A stretch of DNA of 64,000 nt from NCBI GenBank assembly GCA_017545535.1, contig JAFWMS010000028.1:186001-250000 (forward strand), written 5' to 3'. Below are positions 15,849-23,289 of the stretch, piece by piece; within the stretch, counting starts at the first letter, position 1, and the number at the start of each line of letters is the position of its first letter. The notes beneath the pieces are model-generated. The model ran no database searches. It saw nothing but the letters and a program-made list of their open reading frames with translations, and was not told where the DNA came from. A program made the translations under genes and the position numbers. This DNA is from Clostridia bacterium (GTDB taxonomy: Bacteria > Bacillota > Clostridia > Christensenellales > CAG-138).

Positions 15849-16828
15849 AGCTGTTCTTTTCCTATCTCAAGCGTCATATCCGGCTGCTGCTGATGCTCCT
15901 TGTATGCGGGGGCGTGGCCGCGGCCGTTTTGTCCCTGTACCGCGTCCCCCGGGAGGGACTGTGGTATGCTTTTTTGCTGTGCCTGGCGGTGGGGATCCTG
16001 TTCCTGGCCGTGGGCTTTTGCCGGTATCGCAGCCGGCACAGGGCCCTGCGGCGGGCCCTTGACCGGCTGGGCGAGGGGACATTGACTTTACCGGAGGCAG
16101 AGGACGCCCTGGAGGCGGACTATCAGGGCATGTTGACCGCCTGGGAGGAGGATCGGCGGCGGATTGTGAGAGAGACCGCTCAGACCCAGGACCGGGCGGA
16201 GACCTTCTATACCGCCTGGGTTCACCAGATCAAGACGCCCCTGGCCGCCATGAGTCTGCTTCTGCAGAGCGGGGAACCTGACCCGGCCCTTCTCAGGGGG
16301 GAGCTGTTCAGTATGGAAAAATATGTGGACCTGGTCCTCACCTACCAGCGGCTGGGCGGCGAGAGCACGGATCTGGTGCTGAAAGCATGCGATCTCGACG
16401 CCATCATTCGCGCCGCTGTAAAGGAGTACGCCCGGCTGTTCATCCTGAAAAAGCTGATGCTGACCTTCACACCCACGGAGCTCACCGTGCTCACGGACGA
16501 GAAGTGGTTGGGCTTCGTCATCGGGCAGCTGTTGAGCAATGCCCTCAAGTATACCAACCAGGGCGGCGTGTCCATCTACGCCCAGGGGGACCGGCTCGTC
16601 ATTGAGGACACGGGCATGGGCATCCCCGAAAACGAGCTGCCGCGGATCTTCGAGCGGAGCTTCACCGGAGAGAACGGCCGAACGATCGAACGGACTACAG
16701 GCCTGGGTCTCTACCTCTGTAAGCGGGCCTGCGATCTATTGGGGCATCAAATCAGCGCAGAGTCCGAAGTCGGCAAAGGAACCAGGGTCATATTGGACCT
16801 CAGTCGGATGGAGAACCCAAAGGAATGA
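15845..16828 (+). CDS. BceS-like intramembrane-sensing histidine kinase
   Basis: A 327-residue kinase with two membrane helices near residues 12-32 and 38-58 joined by a very short outside loop, so it probably senses within the membrane through a partner protein. The dimerisation helix carries the phospho-acceptor His in WVHQIKTPLAAM; the ATPase domain has LSNALKYTNQG (N box), IEDTGMGIP (G1) and TGLGLYLCK (G2). It is translationally coupled to the regulator gene. In Bce modules the partner is an ABC transporter; none lies in the 200 nt before the convergent permease gene, so the partner must be elsewhere or lost. The 204-nt gap after it holds nothing I recognise. Confidence 0.9.
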   Translation: MKLFFSYLKRHIRLLLMLLVCGGVAAAVLSLYRVPREGLWYAFLLCLAVGILFLAVGFCRYRSRHRALRRALDRLGEGTLTLPEAEDALEADYQGMLTAWEEDRRRIVRETAQTQDRAETFYTAWVHQIKTPLAAMSLLLQSGEPDPALLRGELFSMEKYVDLVLTYQRLGGESTDLVLKACDLDAIIRAAVKEYARLFILKKLMLTFTPTELTVLTDEKWLGFVIGQLLSNALKYTNQGGVSIYAQGDRLVIEDTGMGIPENELPRIFERSFTGENGRTIERTTGLGLYLCKRACDLLGHQISAESEVGKGTRVILDLSRMENPKE

Positions 16829-17032
16829 CGCTTTCCTGTTCGGTGCGTGCGAGATCCGTCGCCGGCTGCAGCCGAAACGGCGGGACGCAGCATGAGCAAG
16901 CATCCGCGTCCCTTTCAACGGCGATCAGCCCGCAGCAAAAAAAGCATATTGAGGATACTGATACAGCGTCGATAGCCGGCTTGAATAAGAGGCCTTTGGA
17001 TCCCTGTTCCTTCTGGAAAAAGCGCGATGCTT

Positions 17033-18646
17033 TCAATTCTTTCTTTTGATGATCTTTTTCATGAGGAACAACGTCCCTATCATCAGCCCCAGCGCTATAG
17101 GCAGGGCGATCAAAGCGTTTGGCACGAATCCGGCGATGAGATACGCCACGAAGCTCACGCCCGCTACGGTAATGGCATAGGGGAGCTGGGTGGACACGTG
17201 CGTTACGTGATCACACTGAGCACCGGCGCTGGCCATGATGGTGGTATCAGAAATGGGGGAACAGTGATCGCCGCAAACCGCTCCGGCCATGCAGGCAGAC
17301 ACGCACACCACGCCAAGCGGAGCCGTCAGCGGGAACACGCCCAGCGTGATGGGGATGAGGATGCCGAAGGTGCCCCAACTGGTACCTGTAGCAAAGGAGA
17401 GCCCGCAGGCAATCAAAAACACGATGGCCGGAAGGAACGACTGGAAGCCGCCGGCAGAGCTCTTGACAAGGGCTTCAACGAACTGCTTGGCACCCAAGCT
17501 ATCGGTCATGGCCTTCAAGCTCCATGCGAAAGTCAAAATAAGGATGGCAGGGACCATGGACTTGAATCCCTCGGGGATGCTGGATGCGATCTCCTTGAAC
17601 GAGAGTACCCTGCGGATGAGGTAGTAAATCACGGTGATCACCAAGGCTACCGCTGACCCCAGCATAAGGCCCACGGACGCATCAGAATTGGAGAAAGCCT
17701 CTACGAAGCCGACCCCCTGAAAGAACTCACCGGAGTAGATCATGCCGATGACGCAGGATACGATCAACACCAGGATGGGCAGCACCAGATCCAGCACCCT
17801 CCCCTTGGGATTGGTGTTCTCGTCCGCAGCGTCAGCTATAGCTTTCATTCCGGAGAAAATGTCGCCCTTCTCCCTGGCGTTTCGCTCGTGCCGCTCCATA
17901 GGGCCGTAATCCAGGTTGGTGAGGGCCAGGAAAACCATCATGGCAATGGTCAGGATGGCATAAAAGTTGAACGGGATCGCCCGGATGAACAAGTACAGGC
18001 CGTTCCCGTCCTCCACATAGGAGCTGACCGCTGCCGCCCAGGAGGACACCGGTGCGATGATACAGATCGGCGCCGCCGTGGCGTCGATAAGGTAGGCAAG
18101 TTTCGCCCGGCTGATACGGCTTTTGTCCGAAACGGGTCGCATGACGGAGCCTACGGTCAGACAGTTGAAATAATCGTCCACGAAGATCAACACGCCTAAG
18201 GCGATGGTGGCCAGCTGCGCCCCCGCCCTGGTCTTGATGTGCGCGGCTGCCCAGCGTCCAAATGCGGCAGAACCGCCGGCCTTGTTCATGAGGATCACCA
18301 GGATGCCCAATATGACGAGGAAGATCAGAATGCCCACGTTGTAGCTGTCGGCCAGGGAGGCCACGACCCCGTCGTTGAAGATATGCGTCAGGGTCCCTTC
18401 AAAACTGAAATCAGAGTACAATAGACCGCCCACCAGGATGCCTACGAACAGGGACGTATACACCTCCTTCGTGATCAGCGCCAATGCGATGGCGATGATA
18501 GCCGGGAGCAGCGACCAAAAGGATTGATAAAATCGAGATGGGGCTTCTGCATCCGCTTCACCCTCAGCGAAAGCTGCAGCGGTGGATACGAGCAGAATAA
18601 TGAGCAGGACGGACAGAAGGGACAGGATCTTTTTCGTGTTTCTCAT
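17033..18646 (-). CDS. NhaC-family permease, predicted lysine transporter
   Basis: A 537-residue multipass protein of the Na+/H+ antiporter NhaC superfamily, with about 11-12 membrane segments, a signal-like first segment ending AFAEG, and conserved stretches such as FVDDYFNCLTVG and GTSWGTFGILIPI. ATG at 18646 follows AAAGGAG; a longer frame begins upstream but has no better ribosome site. The gene sits behind a lysine riboswitch, and comparative genomics has described NhaC-like permeases under this riboswitch (LysW) as lysine transporters. Lysine is therefore the inferred substrate; direction and coupling ion cannot be told. It converges on the kinase gene across a 204-nt gap. Confidence 0.85.
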   Translation of the reverse strand: MRNTKKILSLLSVLLIILLVSTAAAFAEGEADAEAPSRFYQSFWSLLPAIIAIALALITKEVYTSLFVGILVGGLLYSDFSFEGTLTHIFNDGVVASLADSYNVGILIFLVILGILVILMNKAGGSAAFGRWAAAHIKTRAGAQLATIALGVLIFVDDYFNCLTVGSVMRPVSDKSRISRAKLAYLIDATAAPICIIAPVSSWAAAVSSYVEDGNGLYLFIRAIPFNFYAILTIAMMVFLALTNLDYGPMERHERNAREKGDIFSGMKAIADAADENTNPKGRVLDLVLPILVLIVSCVIGMIYSGEFFQGVGFVEAFSNSDASVGLMLGSAVALVITVIYYLIRRVLSFKEIASSIPEGFKSMVPAILILTFAWSLKAMTDSLGAKQFVEALVKSSAGGFQSFLPAIVFLIACGLSFATGTSWGTFGILIPITLGVFPLTAPLGVVCVSACMAGAVCGDHCSPISDTTIMASAGAQCDHVTHVSTQLPYAITVAGVSFVAYLIAGFVPNALIALPIALGLMIGTLFLMKKIIKRKN

Positions 18647-18681
18647 GGGGAACTCCTTTCGCGCCAATGGCCAAGATGCAA

Positions 18682-18721
18682 TCAACTGTGGAATCATGAT
18701 CCGTCAAGACTCCACAGTTGA
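18682..18721 (-). promoter_or_regulatory. Putative expression-platform hairpin of the lysine riboswitch
   Basis: TCAACTGTGGA and TCCACAGTTGA are exact 11-bp inverted arms with an 18-nt loop, between the aptamer and the permease start. No long T-run follows on the minus strand, so it may be one of two alternative structures (antiterminator or translational switch) rather than a simple terminator. Confidence 0.55.
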
Positions 18722-18745
18722 ACATAAGGATTCCCCTATCTCGTT

Positions 18746-18912
18746 TGACAGCTCTCCGCCCGTCCCTGGGCGACAGTGCAGCGGATGTTCTCCGCTGCCC
18801 CGGATACGGATTCGATCAGGCGCTCTCGTCCGCTCCTCGGCGGTCCTCCCTTTCCTTTCTCCGCAATGCCTGTTGTCAGACAAAGTACTGTTGATGACCG
18901 CGACCTCTATCA
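18746..18912 (-). ncRNA. Lysine riboswitch (L box) aptamer
   Basis: Read on the minus strand this leader contains the L-box landmarks in order: closing helix P1 (TGATAG with CTGTCA), AGAGGTCGCGG, CATCAACAGTA, GGAGAAAGGAAAGGG, CCGCCGA, GGGCAGCGGAG with CCGCTGCACTGTC, and finally GGAGAGCTGTC. The length (167 nt) and the five-way junction layout fit the class. It lies about 24 nt downstream of a 17-nt-spaced promoter and 100 nt upstream of the NhaC-type permease. Lysine binding should reduce expression of that gene. Confidence 0.88.
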
Positions 18913-18935
18913 TGAGTATTCAGTTGATTTTTTAT

Positions 18936-18964
18936 ATATTATCCTCCACTCCTCCTGAAGTCAA
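18936..18964 (-). promoter_or_regulatory. Sigma-A promoter of the lysine riboswitch transcript
   Basis: On the minus strand TTGACT (18964-18959) and TAATAT (18941-18936) are separated by exactly 17 nt, and the riboswitch P1 helix begins about 24 nt further on. Confidence 0.8.
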
Positions 18965-18999
18965 GCTTTTTTTATGAATATAAATTATTCATCCATCCC

Positions 19000-19028
19000 T
19001 TGCGCCGGTGCCTCGGGACTGCTATAAT
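19000..19028 (+). promoter_or_regulatory. Sigma-A promoter of the ThrE-like gene
   Basis: TTGCGC (19000-19005), a 17-nt spacer and a consensus TATAAT (19023-19028) stand 35 nt before the ATG. The region between this and the riboswitch promoter is AT-rich. Confidence 0.75.
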
Positions 19029-19062
19029 AGGCTGACTTTAGGGCAAAAGGACGGATCAAGCC

Positions 19063-20328
19063 ATGACGGAACGGGAACAGCGGCTCATCGTGAGCCGGGC
19101 GCTGGACGTGGGGGAACGGATGCTCCTCTGCGGCGGCGAGGTGAGCCGGGTGGAGGACACGATCTACCGCATCCTCAAAAGCTACGGGGCGTCGCGGGTG
19201 GAGGTGTTCACCATCCTGTCCTTCATTTCGCTGACGGCGGTATTCGACGCCGAGCAGGTCTACACCGAAAACCGCCGGGTGAGCATCGTGGCCTATTCCA
19301 ACGACTTTGCCCGCCTGGAGCAGCTCAACGCCCTGTCCCGGGAGATCTGCCAAACCACGCCAAGCCTGGACGAGCTGACGGAGCGACTGGCCGCCATCGA
19401 CCTGCCGCCCCGGAAGAAGCAGTTTCGGGAACTGTACGCCATGGTGGGATATCTGCTCAGCGGCGCCGCCTTCGCCCTGTTCTTCGGCGGCAACCCCCTG
19501 GACGCCCTGGGCGCGGGCGTCTGCTGTCTCGCGGTGTGGTTTTTGAACTGGGTCTTCCGACGCAGCGCATTACAGCGGCTGTTCCACGCCTTCCTCATCT
19601 CCTTCATCGCGGGGGCCCTGTGCTATCTCGTCATCCTGCTGGGGCTTGGAGAACACCCAGGACAGTTGATGATGGCGGTAATCATGGTGCTGATCCCCGG
19701 CATCGCCATGACTAACGCCATGCGGGAGATGCTGATTTCCGACACCATCTCCGGCATCCTGCGGCTGGTGGAATCGCTGCTCATCGCCTCGGCGGTGGCC
19801 TTCGGGTTCGCCCTGGCCATGTTCGTTTTCAAGGATTATTTCCCCGAGGAGCACTTCACCTCCCTGAACGCGGAGCTTCCCTGGCTGCAGGTGCTGGCCG
19901 CGGCGGCGGGCACGTTGGGCTTCTCCATCCTCTTCAACAGCCGGCCCCAGCGGCTCCTGCTGGGCGCTTTGGGCGGAGGGCTCACCTGGTTCATCTATCT
20001 GCTGCTGGCCCGGTACATCTTGCAGGATTTCATCTGCGTGGCGGCGGCGGCGGCCTTCGGTGCCGTGTACTCTGAGATCATGGCCCGGGTCTGCAAGGCG
20101 CCGGCCACGGTGTTCACCATCCTTGCCGAGATCGCGCTGATCCCCGGCGGGAGCCTGTATCTCACCATGCACCACCTGGTAGGCGGGCGACAGACCCAGG
20201 CTCTGCAGTACGGCATGCACACGTTGATGGTAGCTTTGGCCATCGCCTTGGGCATCGTCTTCATCACCGCCTTCACCACCAGCTTCTTCTCGAAGAAAAA
20301 GCGGGCAGCTACCAAGCATAAGCATTAA
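19063..20328 (+). CDS. ThrE-type threonine/serine exporter family protein
   Basis: A 421-residue protein with the fused ThrE layout. A soluble N-terminal region of about 130 residues (CGGEVSRVEDTIYRILKSYG) leads into about ten membrane segments, with the typical IMVLIPGIAMTNAMRE and ALIPGGSLYLTMHHLV loops of the two ThrE membrane domains. Family members such as Corynebacterium ThrE export threonine and serine, but many relatives are uncharacterised, so the substrate is not certain. It is monocistronic, with its own promoter at 19000, and is divergent from the lysine permease. Confidence 0.82.
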   Translation: MTEREQRLIVSRALDVGERMLLCGGEVSRVEDTIYRILKSYGASRVEVFTILSFISLTAVFDAEQVYTENRRVSIVAYSNDFARLEQLNALSREICQTTPSLDELTERLAAIDLPPRKKQFRELYAMVGYLLSGAAFALFFGGNPLDALGAGVCCLAVWFLNWVFRRSALQRLFHAFLISFIAGALCYLVILLGLGEHPGQLMMAVIMVLIPGIAMTNAMREMLISDTISGILRLVESLLIASAVAFGFALAMFVFKDYFPEEHFTSLNAELPWLQVLAAAAGTLGFSILFNSRPQRLLLGALGGGLTWFIYLLLARYILQDFICVAAAAAFGAVYSEIMARVCKAPATVFTILAEIALIPGGSLYLTMHHLVGGRQTQALQYGMHTLMVALAIALGIVFITAFTTSFFSKKKRAATKHKH

Positions 20329-20470
20329 GAGGATCCGGTAAAAGCTTTCGTTCTTTTGCCACGGAAGGAAAAGGGTTGCCCAGCGGACACCAAATGGATC
20401 TTCCGCTTTTGCAGCTGTTTCCATCATCCGGCAACAGCTTTTTCTTGTATGGACCGAAGGCTTTTCCCCA

Positions 20471-20499
20471 TTGACAAACGACCTCTCCGAGGCTATAAT
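20471..20499 (+). promoter_or_regulatory. Consensus promoter of the tRNA-Arg locus
   Basis: A perfect TTGACA, 17-nt spacer and TATAAT combination, about 16 nt before the partial tRNA copy at 20515. No second promoter is visible before the intact tRNA at 20598, so both are probably in one transcript. Confidence 0.9.
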
Positions 20500-20514
20500 A
20501 ACCATGCTGTGTTT

Positions 20515-20560
20515 GTGCCTGTAGCTCAGCTGGATAGAGCGTTAGACTCCGACGCTAACC
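20515..20560 (+). pseudogene. Partial tRNA-Arg(CCG) relic
   Basis: The first 25 nt are identical to the intact tRNA at 20598, and the anticodon-loop ACTCCGAC is also shared, but beyond it the sequence is unrelated and there is no matching acceptor 3' strand. The anticodon stem has an A-G mismatch. It looks like a 5' half left by integration/excision or a decayed tandem copy. It now occupies the 5' leader of the intact tRNA. Confidence 0.7.
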
Positions 20561-20597
20561 TTCGGTAGTTCTTGAAAAATGAATAATTTATGCATAT

Positions 20598-20674
20598 GTG
20601 CCTGTAGCTCAGCTGGATAGAGTGCAAGACTCCGACTCTTGAGGCCAGAGGTTCGAATCCTCCCAGGCACGCCA
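20598..20674 (+). tRNA. tRNA-Arg (anticodon CCG), CCA encoded
   Basis: Acceptor GTGCCTG/CAGGCAC, D-stem GCTC/GAGT (one G-U), anticodon stem CAAGA/TCTTG around loop CTCCGAC (anticodon CCG, reads CGG), T-arm AGAGG-TTCGAAT-CCTCC with one A-C mismatch, discriminator G and genomic CCA. It lies immediately outside the integrase gene, so it is the likely attachment target of the mobile element. Confidence 0.92.
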
Positions 20675-20675
20675 T

Positions 20676-20715
20676 GAAAGCCCCGAAAACACTACGTTTT
20701 CGGGGCTTTCACTTT
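20676..20715 (+). terminator. Strong terminator after tRNA-Arg
   Basis: GAAAGCCCCGAAAAC and GTTTTCGGGGCTTTC form a perfect 15-bp stem with a 5-nt loop, 1 nt after the CCA end, followed by ACTTTTCCC. It terminates the tRNA transcript. Confidence 0.85.
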
Positions 20716-20820
20716 TCCCTGGTCTTTGTTGCTTGGACGCAGGTTTTCTCCTGAAGAAGGTTGTATGCTTATCCTTGTATATTCATCAAAATATGCATTC
20801 TGTTTTGCTCGAAAACCGCG

Positions 20821-20841
20821 TTTGACTGCATTTTGACTGCA
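20821..20841. repeat. Tandem TTTGACTGCA repeat next to the integrase
   Basis: TTTGACTGCA occurs at 20821-20830 and again at 20832-20841, with one T between, 20 nt beyond the integrase stop and inside the likely element end. Such pairs are typical of integrase arm-type binding sites; this role is inferred from position only. Confidence 0.4.
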
Positions 20842-20861
20842 CTTTTTCTAAAATAGCATTC

Positions 20862-22019
20862 TCACAGTGCTCGTAGTAAACGTATTTCCGGCTCTTTTTT
20901 CCTCTCTTTGAGATGTTCGTCAAGGGCTTGAATCGCTTTCTCTTCTTTGAATTTCGAAAGATGCGTGTATATCTCCAAGGTTACTTCTATATCTGAGTGA
21001 CCAAGGAATTTTTGAGCTGATTTAACATCAACTCCCGCGTCGAACAGTATTGTGGCATATGTATGCCGGAGCATATGTGGTGTTATTTTATCAATAACTA
21101 TGACTGGCTTCCTTGGGCCTGATCCTTTCCTGCCACCTGCACATTCATTCAGATGATTGAGAAAGCTCTTCCACGCATTTGTTTGAGACACTCCTGACAT
21201 AAGGTTTCCATTCACATCTGGACACACCAAGCCTCTTTTCTTGCGAACAGAACATAGGACTTCGTACAAAACTTCGGGAATAGGTATGATACGAACACCA
21301 GCTTTGGTTTTAGGCGCTTTCAGGGATGGACGATTCTTTACTACAATCCTTGCCTTTGAAATGCTAATCGTTCGCTTCTCAAAATCAATATCGTTCCACT
21401 CCAATGCTAAGACTTCACCGATTCTCAGACCTGCATATAGCATAATCATCGCCGCAACGCCCATTCTAGTCCCTCGCCAGTTCTCTGTAATTAGATCTAT
21501 TTCTGACTCAGTTAACGCTCTGCGTTCCTCTGGTGCGATAGAAGGCACTTTAACCCCGGAGAAAGGATTTTTTACTATAAGATCTGAGTCAACCGCAATT
21601 TTCATAATTTGCTCTGCAATCTGTTTAATCTTTTTCATTGTGCTGGTTGCATAACCTTCGGAGGCGAGTTTATTGATAATGGTTTGCAAATGAATCTGCT
21701 TCAAATCTTTTGCATGCATCGCTCCAAGAACAGGCAGCAAATGGTTCTTAAGATAAGTTTGTTGAGTATACTTCCACTTTTCTGATTCTGGTTGAAAGTA
21801 TTGATCTGACCATATTCCTGAAAGCTCAAGGAAACTGATATCGTTATGCCACACTGCAACACCGCTGTTGATTTCATTTGTGAGTGCATTGATATTTGCT
21901 TCCAGTTCCTTTTGTGTTTTACCATAGACACTTTTTTTAATATATTTGCCGTTAGGCTTTTTTCCGACAATAATGCTCTTCTGGTAGCGTCCGTCTTCTC
22001 TCTTTTTAAGCTTTGCCAT
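20862..22019 (-). CDS. Tyrosine site-specific integrase
   Basis: A 385-residue Tn916/lambda-type recombinase. It has an AP2-like N-terminal arm-binding domain (GRYQKSIIVGKKPNGKYIKKSV), a SAM-like core-binding domain, and a catalytic domain with the Arg in AGLRIGEVLALEW, HMLRHTYATILFDAG (HxxR), GHSDIEVTLEIYTH (His and the nucleophile Tyr). It should excise and integrate the element at the neighbouring tRNA-Arg. ATG at 22019 lies inside the end of the upstream helix-turn-helix gene (14-nt overlap), with an AGGAGG-type site before it. All key residues are present, so it is probably active. Confidence 0.93.
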   Translation of the reverse strand: MAKLKKREDGRYQKSIIVGKKPNGKYIKKSVYGKTQKELEANINALTNEINSGVAVWHNDISFLELSGIWSDQYFQPESEKWKYTQQTYLKNHLLPVLGAMHAKDLKQIHLQTIINKLASEGYATSTMKKIKQIAEQIMKIAVDSDLIVKNPFSGVKVPSIAPEERRALTESEIDLITENWRGTRMGVAAMIMLYAGLRIGEVLALEWNDIDFEKRTISISKARIVVKNRPSLKAPKTKAGVRIIPIPEVLYEVLCSVRKKRGLVCPDVNGNLMSGVSQTNAWKSFLNHLNECAGGRKGSGPRKPVIVIDKITPHMLRHTYATILFDAGVDVKSAQKFLGHSDIEVTLEIYTHLSKFKEEKAIQALDEHLKERKKEPEIRLLRAL

Positions 22020-22251
22020 GCTGACCTCCTTCTAATGATTCAAGCCATGATAATAGTTCCTTTTTCCGAACATAGATCCGGGAACCCTTTGTAATCGTCT
22101 TGAATCTTTGCTGCCGAAGAAGATAGTAAATATAGGTTCGAGACAATCCCAGCAGGTCTACCAGTAAGGTTTCACCAATCAGGTTCGGAAGTTCTTTCTC
22201 CGAGACAATTCTTCTCTTGACGGAATCAGGCATTGCTCCGGTGCGCTGCAT
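22006..22251 (-). CDS. Excisionase-like helix-turn-helix protein
   Basis: An 81-residue DNA-binding domain protein (LLVDLLGLSRTYIYYLLRQQRFKTITKGSRIYVRKKELLSWLE, given by its key parts LGLSRTYIYYLL and GSRIYVRKKELLSWL) of the MerR/Xis-like fold. It directly precedes and overlaps the integrase gene, the classic position of an excisionase. The start is uncertain: ATG at 22251 overlaps the upstream gene by 73 nt, and ATG at 22233 is an alternative, neither with a good ribosome site. It would bias recombination toward excision. Confidence 0.75.
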   Translation of the reverse strand: MQRTGAMPDSVKRRIVSEKELPNLIGETLLVDLLGLSRTYIYYLLRQQRFKTITKGSRIYVRKKELLSWLESLEGGQHGKA

Positions 22252-22451
22252 TCTTGAGCTTCCAGCCAGGAAAACAGCTTCTCCTTTCTTACTAATTTGC
22301 GCTTTCCTAGAGCTATTGTAGGAAACCCGTCCGCCTTGAACATATAATAAACATTCGCTTTTGAAATGCCGAGGATGCGGACAATGTCATTAGCGTCCAG
22401 AAAGAGAGGGATTTCATCGTACGAGGAGTACTTCACGGTATCACTATTCAT
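22179..22451 (-). CDS. Helix-turn-helix protein of the SYDE-P family, paralog 1
   Basis: A 90-residue protein starting at ATG 22451 in a TGATG overlap with the upstream gene (a GTG one codon earlier is the other option). Its pattern YSSYDEIPLFLDANDIV then SKANVYYMF, FPTIALGKRKLVRKEKLFSWLE is nearly repeated in the genes at 61030 and 61328. The fold is a winged-helix DNA-binding domain with a beta-hairpin wing. It may control excision or element genes together with the sigma-like gene upstream. It has a longer C-terminal tail than its paralogs. Confidence 0.75.
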   Translation of the reverse strand: MNSDTVKYSSYDEIPLFLDANDIVRILGISKANVYYMFKADGFPTIALGKRKLVRKEKLFSWLEAQECSAPEQCLIPSREELSRRKNFRT

Positions 22452-22942
22452 CACCCGATCACCTCGTTGTAGTACCTGCTGACCATCTCAGCAAATAACT
22501 CTTTAAAAAAGCGCGTCACCGAAGTCTTTGACATCTTCGTTCTTTCTGCAACACTTCGGAACGAACAACCACAATCTTTAAATAGATTCAGAAATGCTTG
22601 CCTATCAACCGGCATTTTACGAACTTCTTCTTTGAACCATGCAAGAAACTCTGCATCATCAGAAAAATCGCTGTAGTCAAAGCAATACTCTTCGGCAGAT
22701 CTGCTCTGTAACGCCGTTGGTATATAGCCGGATAAAGAATCGTCCGCTTCATAGTCATCGATTATCTTTTCATAGGATAGAAACTCAAAAGCAGATTCCT
22801 CTTTCCATCGACGCAGTTCTCTCTTTGCGTCGGCCTCATAAACCATATAGATTTCCTTTTCAACTTCAATCCACCGTTTTTCGACTCTTACATAGTAATG
22901 TCGAACTCCTTTTTCATCTTTCCTTTTGCGATACAGAATCAT
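22451..22942 (-). CDS. Sigma-70-like/helix-turn-helix regulatory protein
   Basis: A 163-residue protein. The N-terminal half is a beta-rich domain (RKRKDEKGVRHYYVRVEKRWIEV); the C-terminus has a helix-turn-helix reading CSFRSVAERTKMSKTSVTRFFKELF, which resembles region 4 of sigma-like factors found in conjugative elements. I chose ATG at 22942 because AAAGG lies 6 nt upstream; further upstream in-frame ATGs are too close to or ahead of that site. It heads the operon that ends with the integrase, so it probably regulates element excision. Family assignment is tentative. Confidence 0.6.
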   Translation of the reverse strand: MILYRKRKDEKGVRHYYVRVEKRWIEVEKEIYMVYEADAKRELRRWKEESAFEFLSYEKIIDDYEADDSLSGYIPTALQSRSAEEYCFDYSDFSDDAEFLAWFKEEVRKMPVDRQAFLNLFKDCGCSFRSVAERTKMSKTSVTRFFKELFAEMVSRYYNEVIG

Positions 22943-22987
22943 ACTCATCCTTTCCGCCTGAAAGGACATGCCGGGAATGGAGCGAAT

Positions 22988-23104
22988 ATGATACTGTTCC
23001 TGATGCGCACTAAAGATAGGGTACGGAACGTTCCTTTACCGAAGTCGGTGAAGGTTCATATTCGTATCCAAGCCCTTAATGCATATCAGGCTTTGATTGA
23101 TTAA
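22988..23104 (+). CDS. Possible 38-residue basic peptide
   Basis: ATG at 22988 has GGAG 5 nt upstream and encodes 38 residues (begins MILFLMRTKDRVRNV, with SVKVHIRIQALNAYQALID at the end), divergent from the sigma-like gene. No homology is recognised. The tail resembles ribbon-helix-helix-like segments only loosely. The rest of the 22943-23289 gap holds an inverted repeat at 23108 and a terminator at 23249. Confidence 0.25.
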   Translation: MILFLMRTKDRVRNVPLPKSVKVHIRIQALNAYQALID

Positions 23105-23107
23105 TTT

Positions 23108-23126
23108 GTGAAGTGATCTACTTCAC
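23108..23126. promoter_or_regulatory. Operator-like palindrome
   Basis: GTGAAGT-GATCT-ACTTCAC has exact 7-bp inverted arms. It lies in the non-coding stretch between the excision operon and the IrrE-like operon and may be a repressor site. Confidence 0.4.
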
Positions 23127-23239
23127 GTTTAGAATTCTAGCGGAAAGGACTGCTTTTGACCCTGACGCAAGTTGGCCGATTTTGGGCCTGTTTTTGGCGT
23201 TTTTTGGGGATAAAATGTCAAAAAACCTAGAGAAATAGG

Positions 23240-23269
23240 CAAAAAATACCCTGACGCAATGCGTCAGGG
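23240..23269 (-). terminator. Terminator of the LexA/IrrE-like operon
   Basis: On the minus strand CCCTGACGCA-T-TGCGTCAGGG is a perfect 10-bp inverted repeat followed by TATTTTTTG, 20 nt after the metallopeptidase stop. The half-site CCCTGACGCAA is also present once more at 23160-23170. Confidence 0.85.
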
Positions 23270-23289
23270 TCGGAAAAGGATTTTTATGA

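Noticed and set aside
20511..20580. First tRNA-like sequence as a functional tRNA
   Set aside because: No acceptor 3' strand, no proper T-arm, and a mismatch in the anticodon stem. Only the 5' half matches, so it is called a relic.
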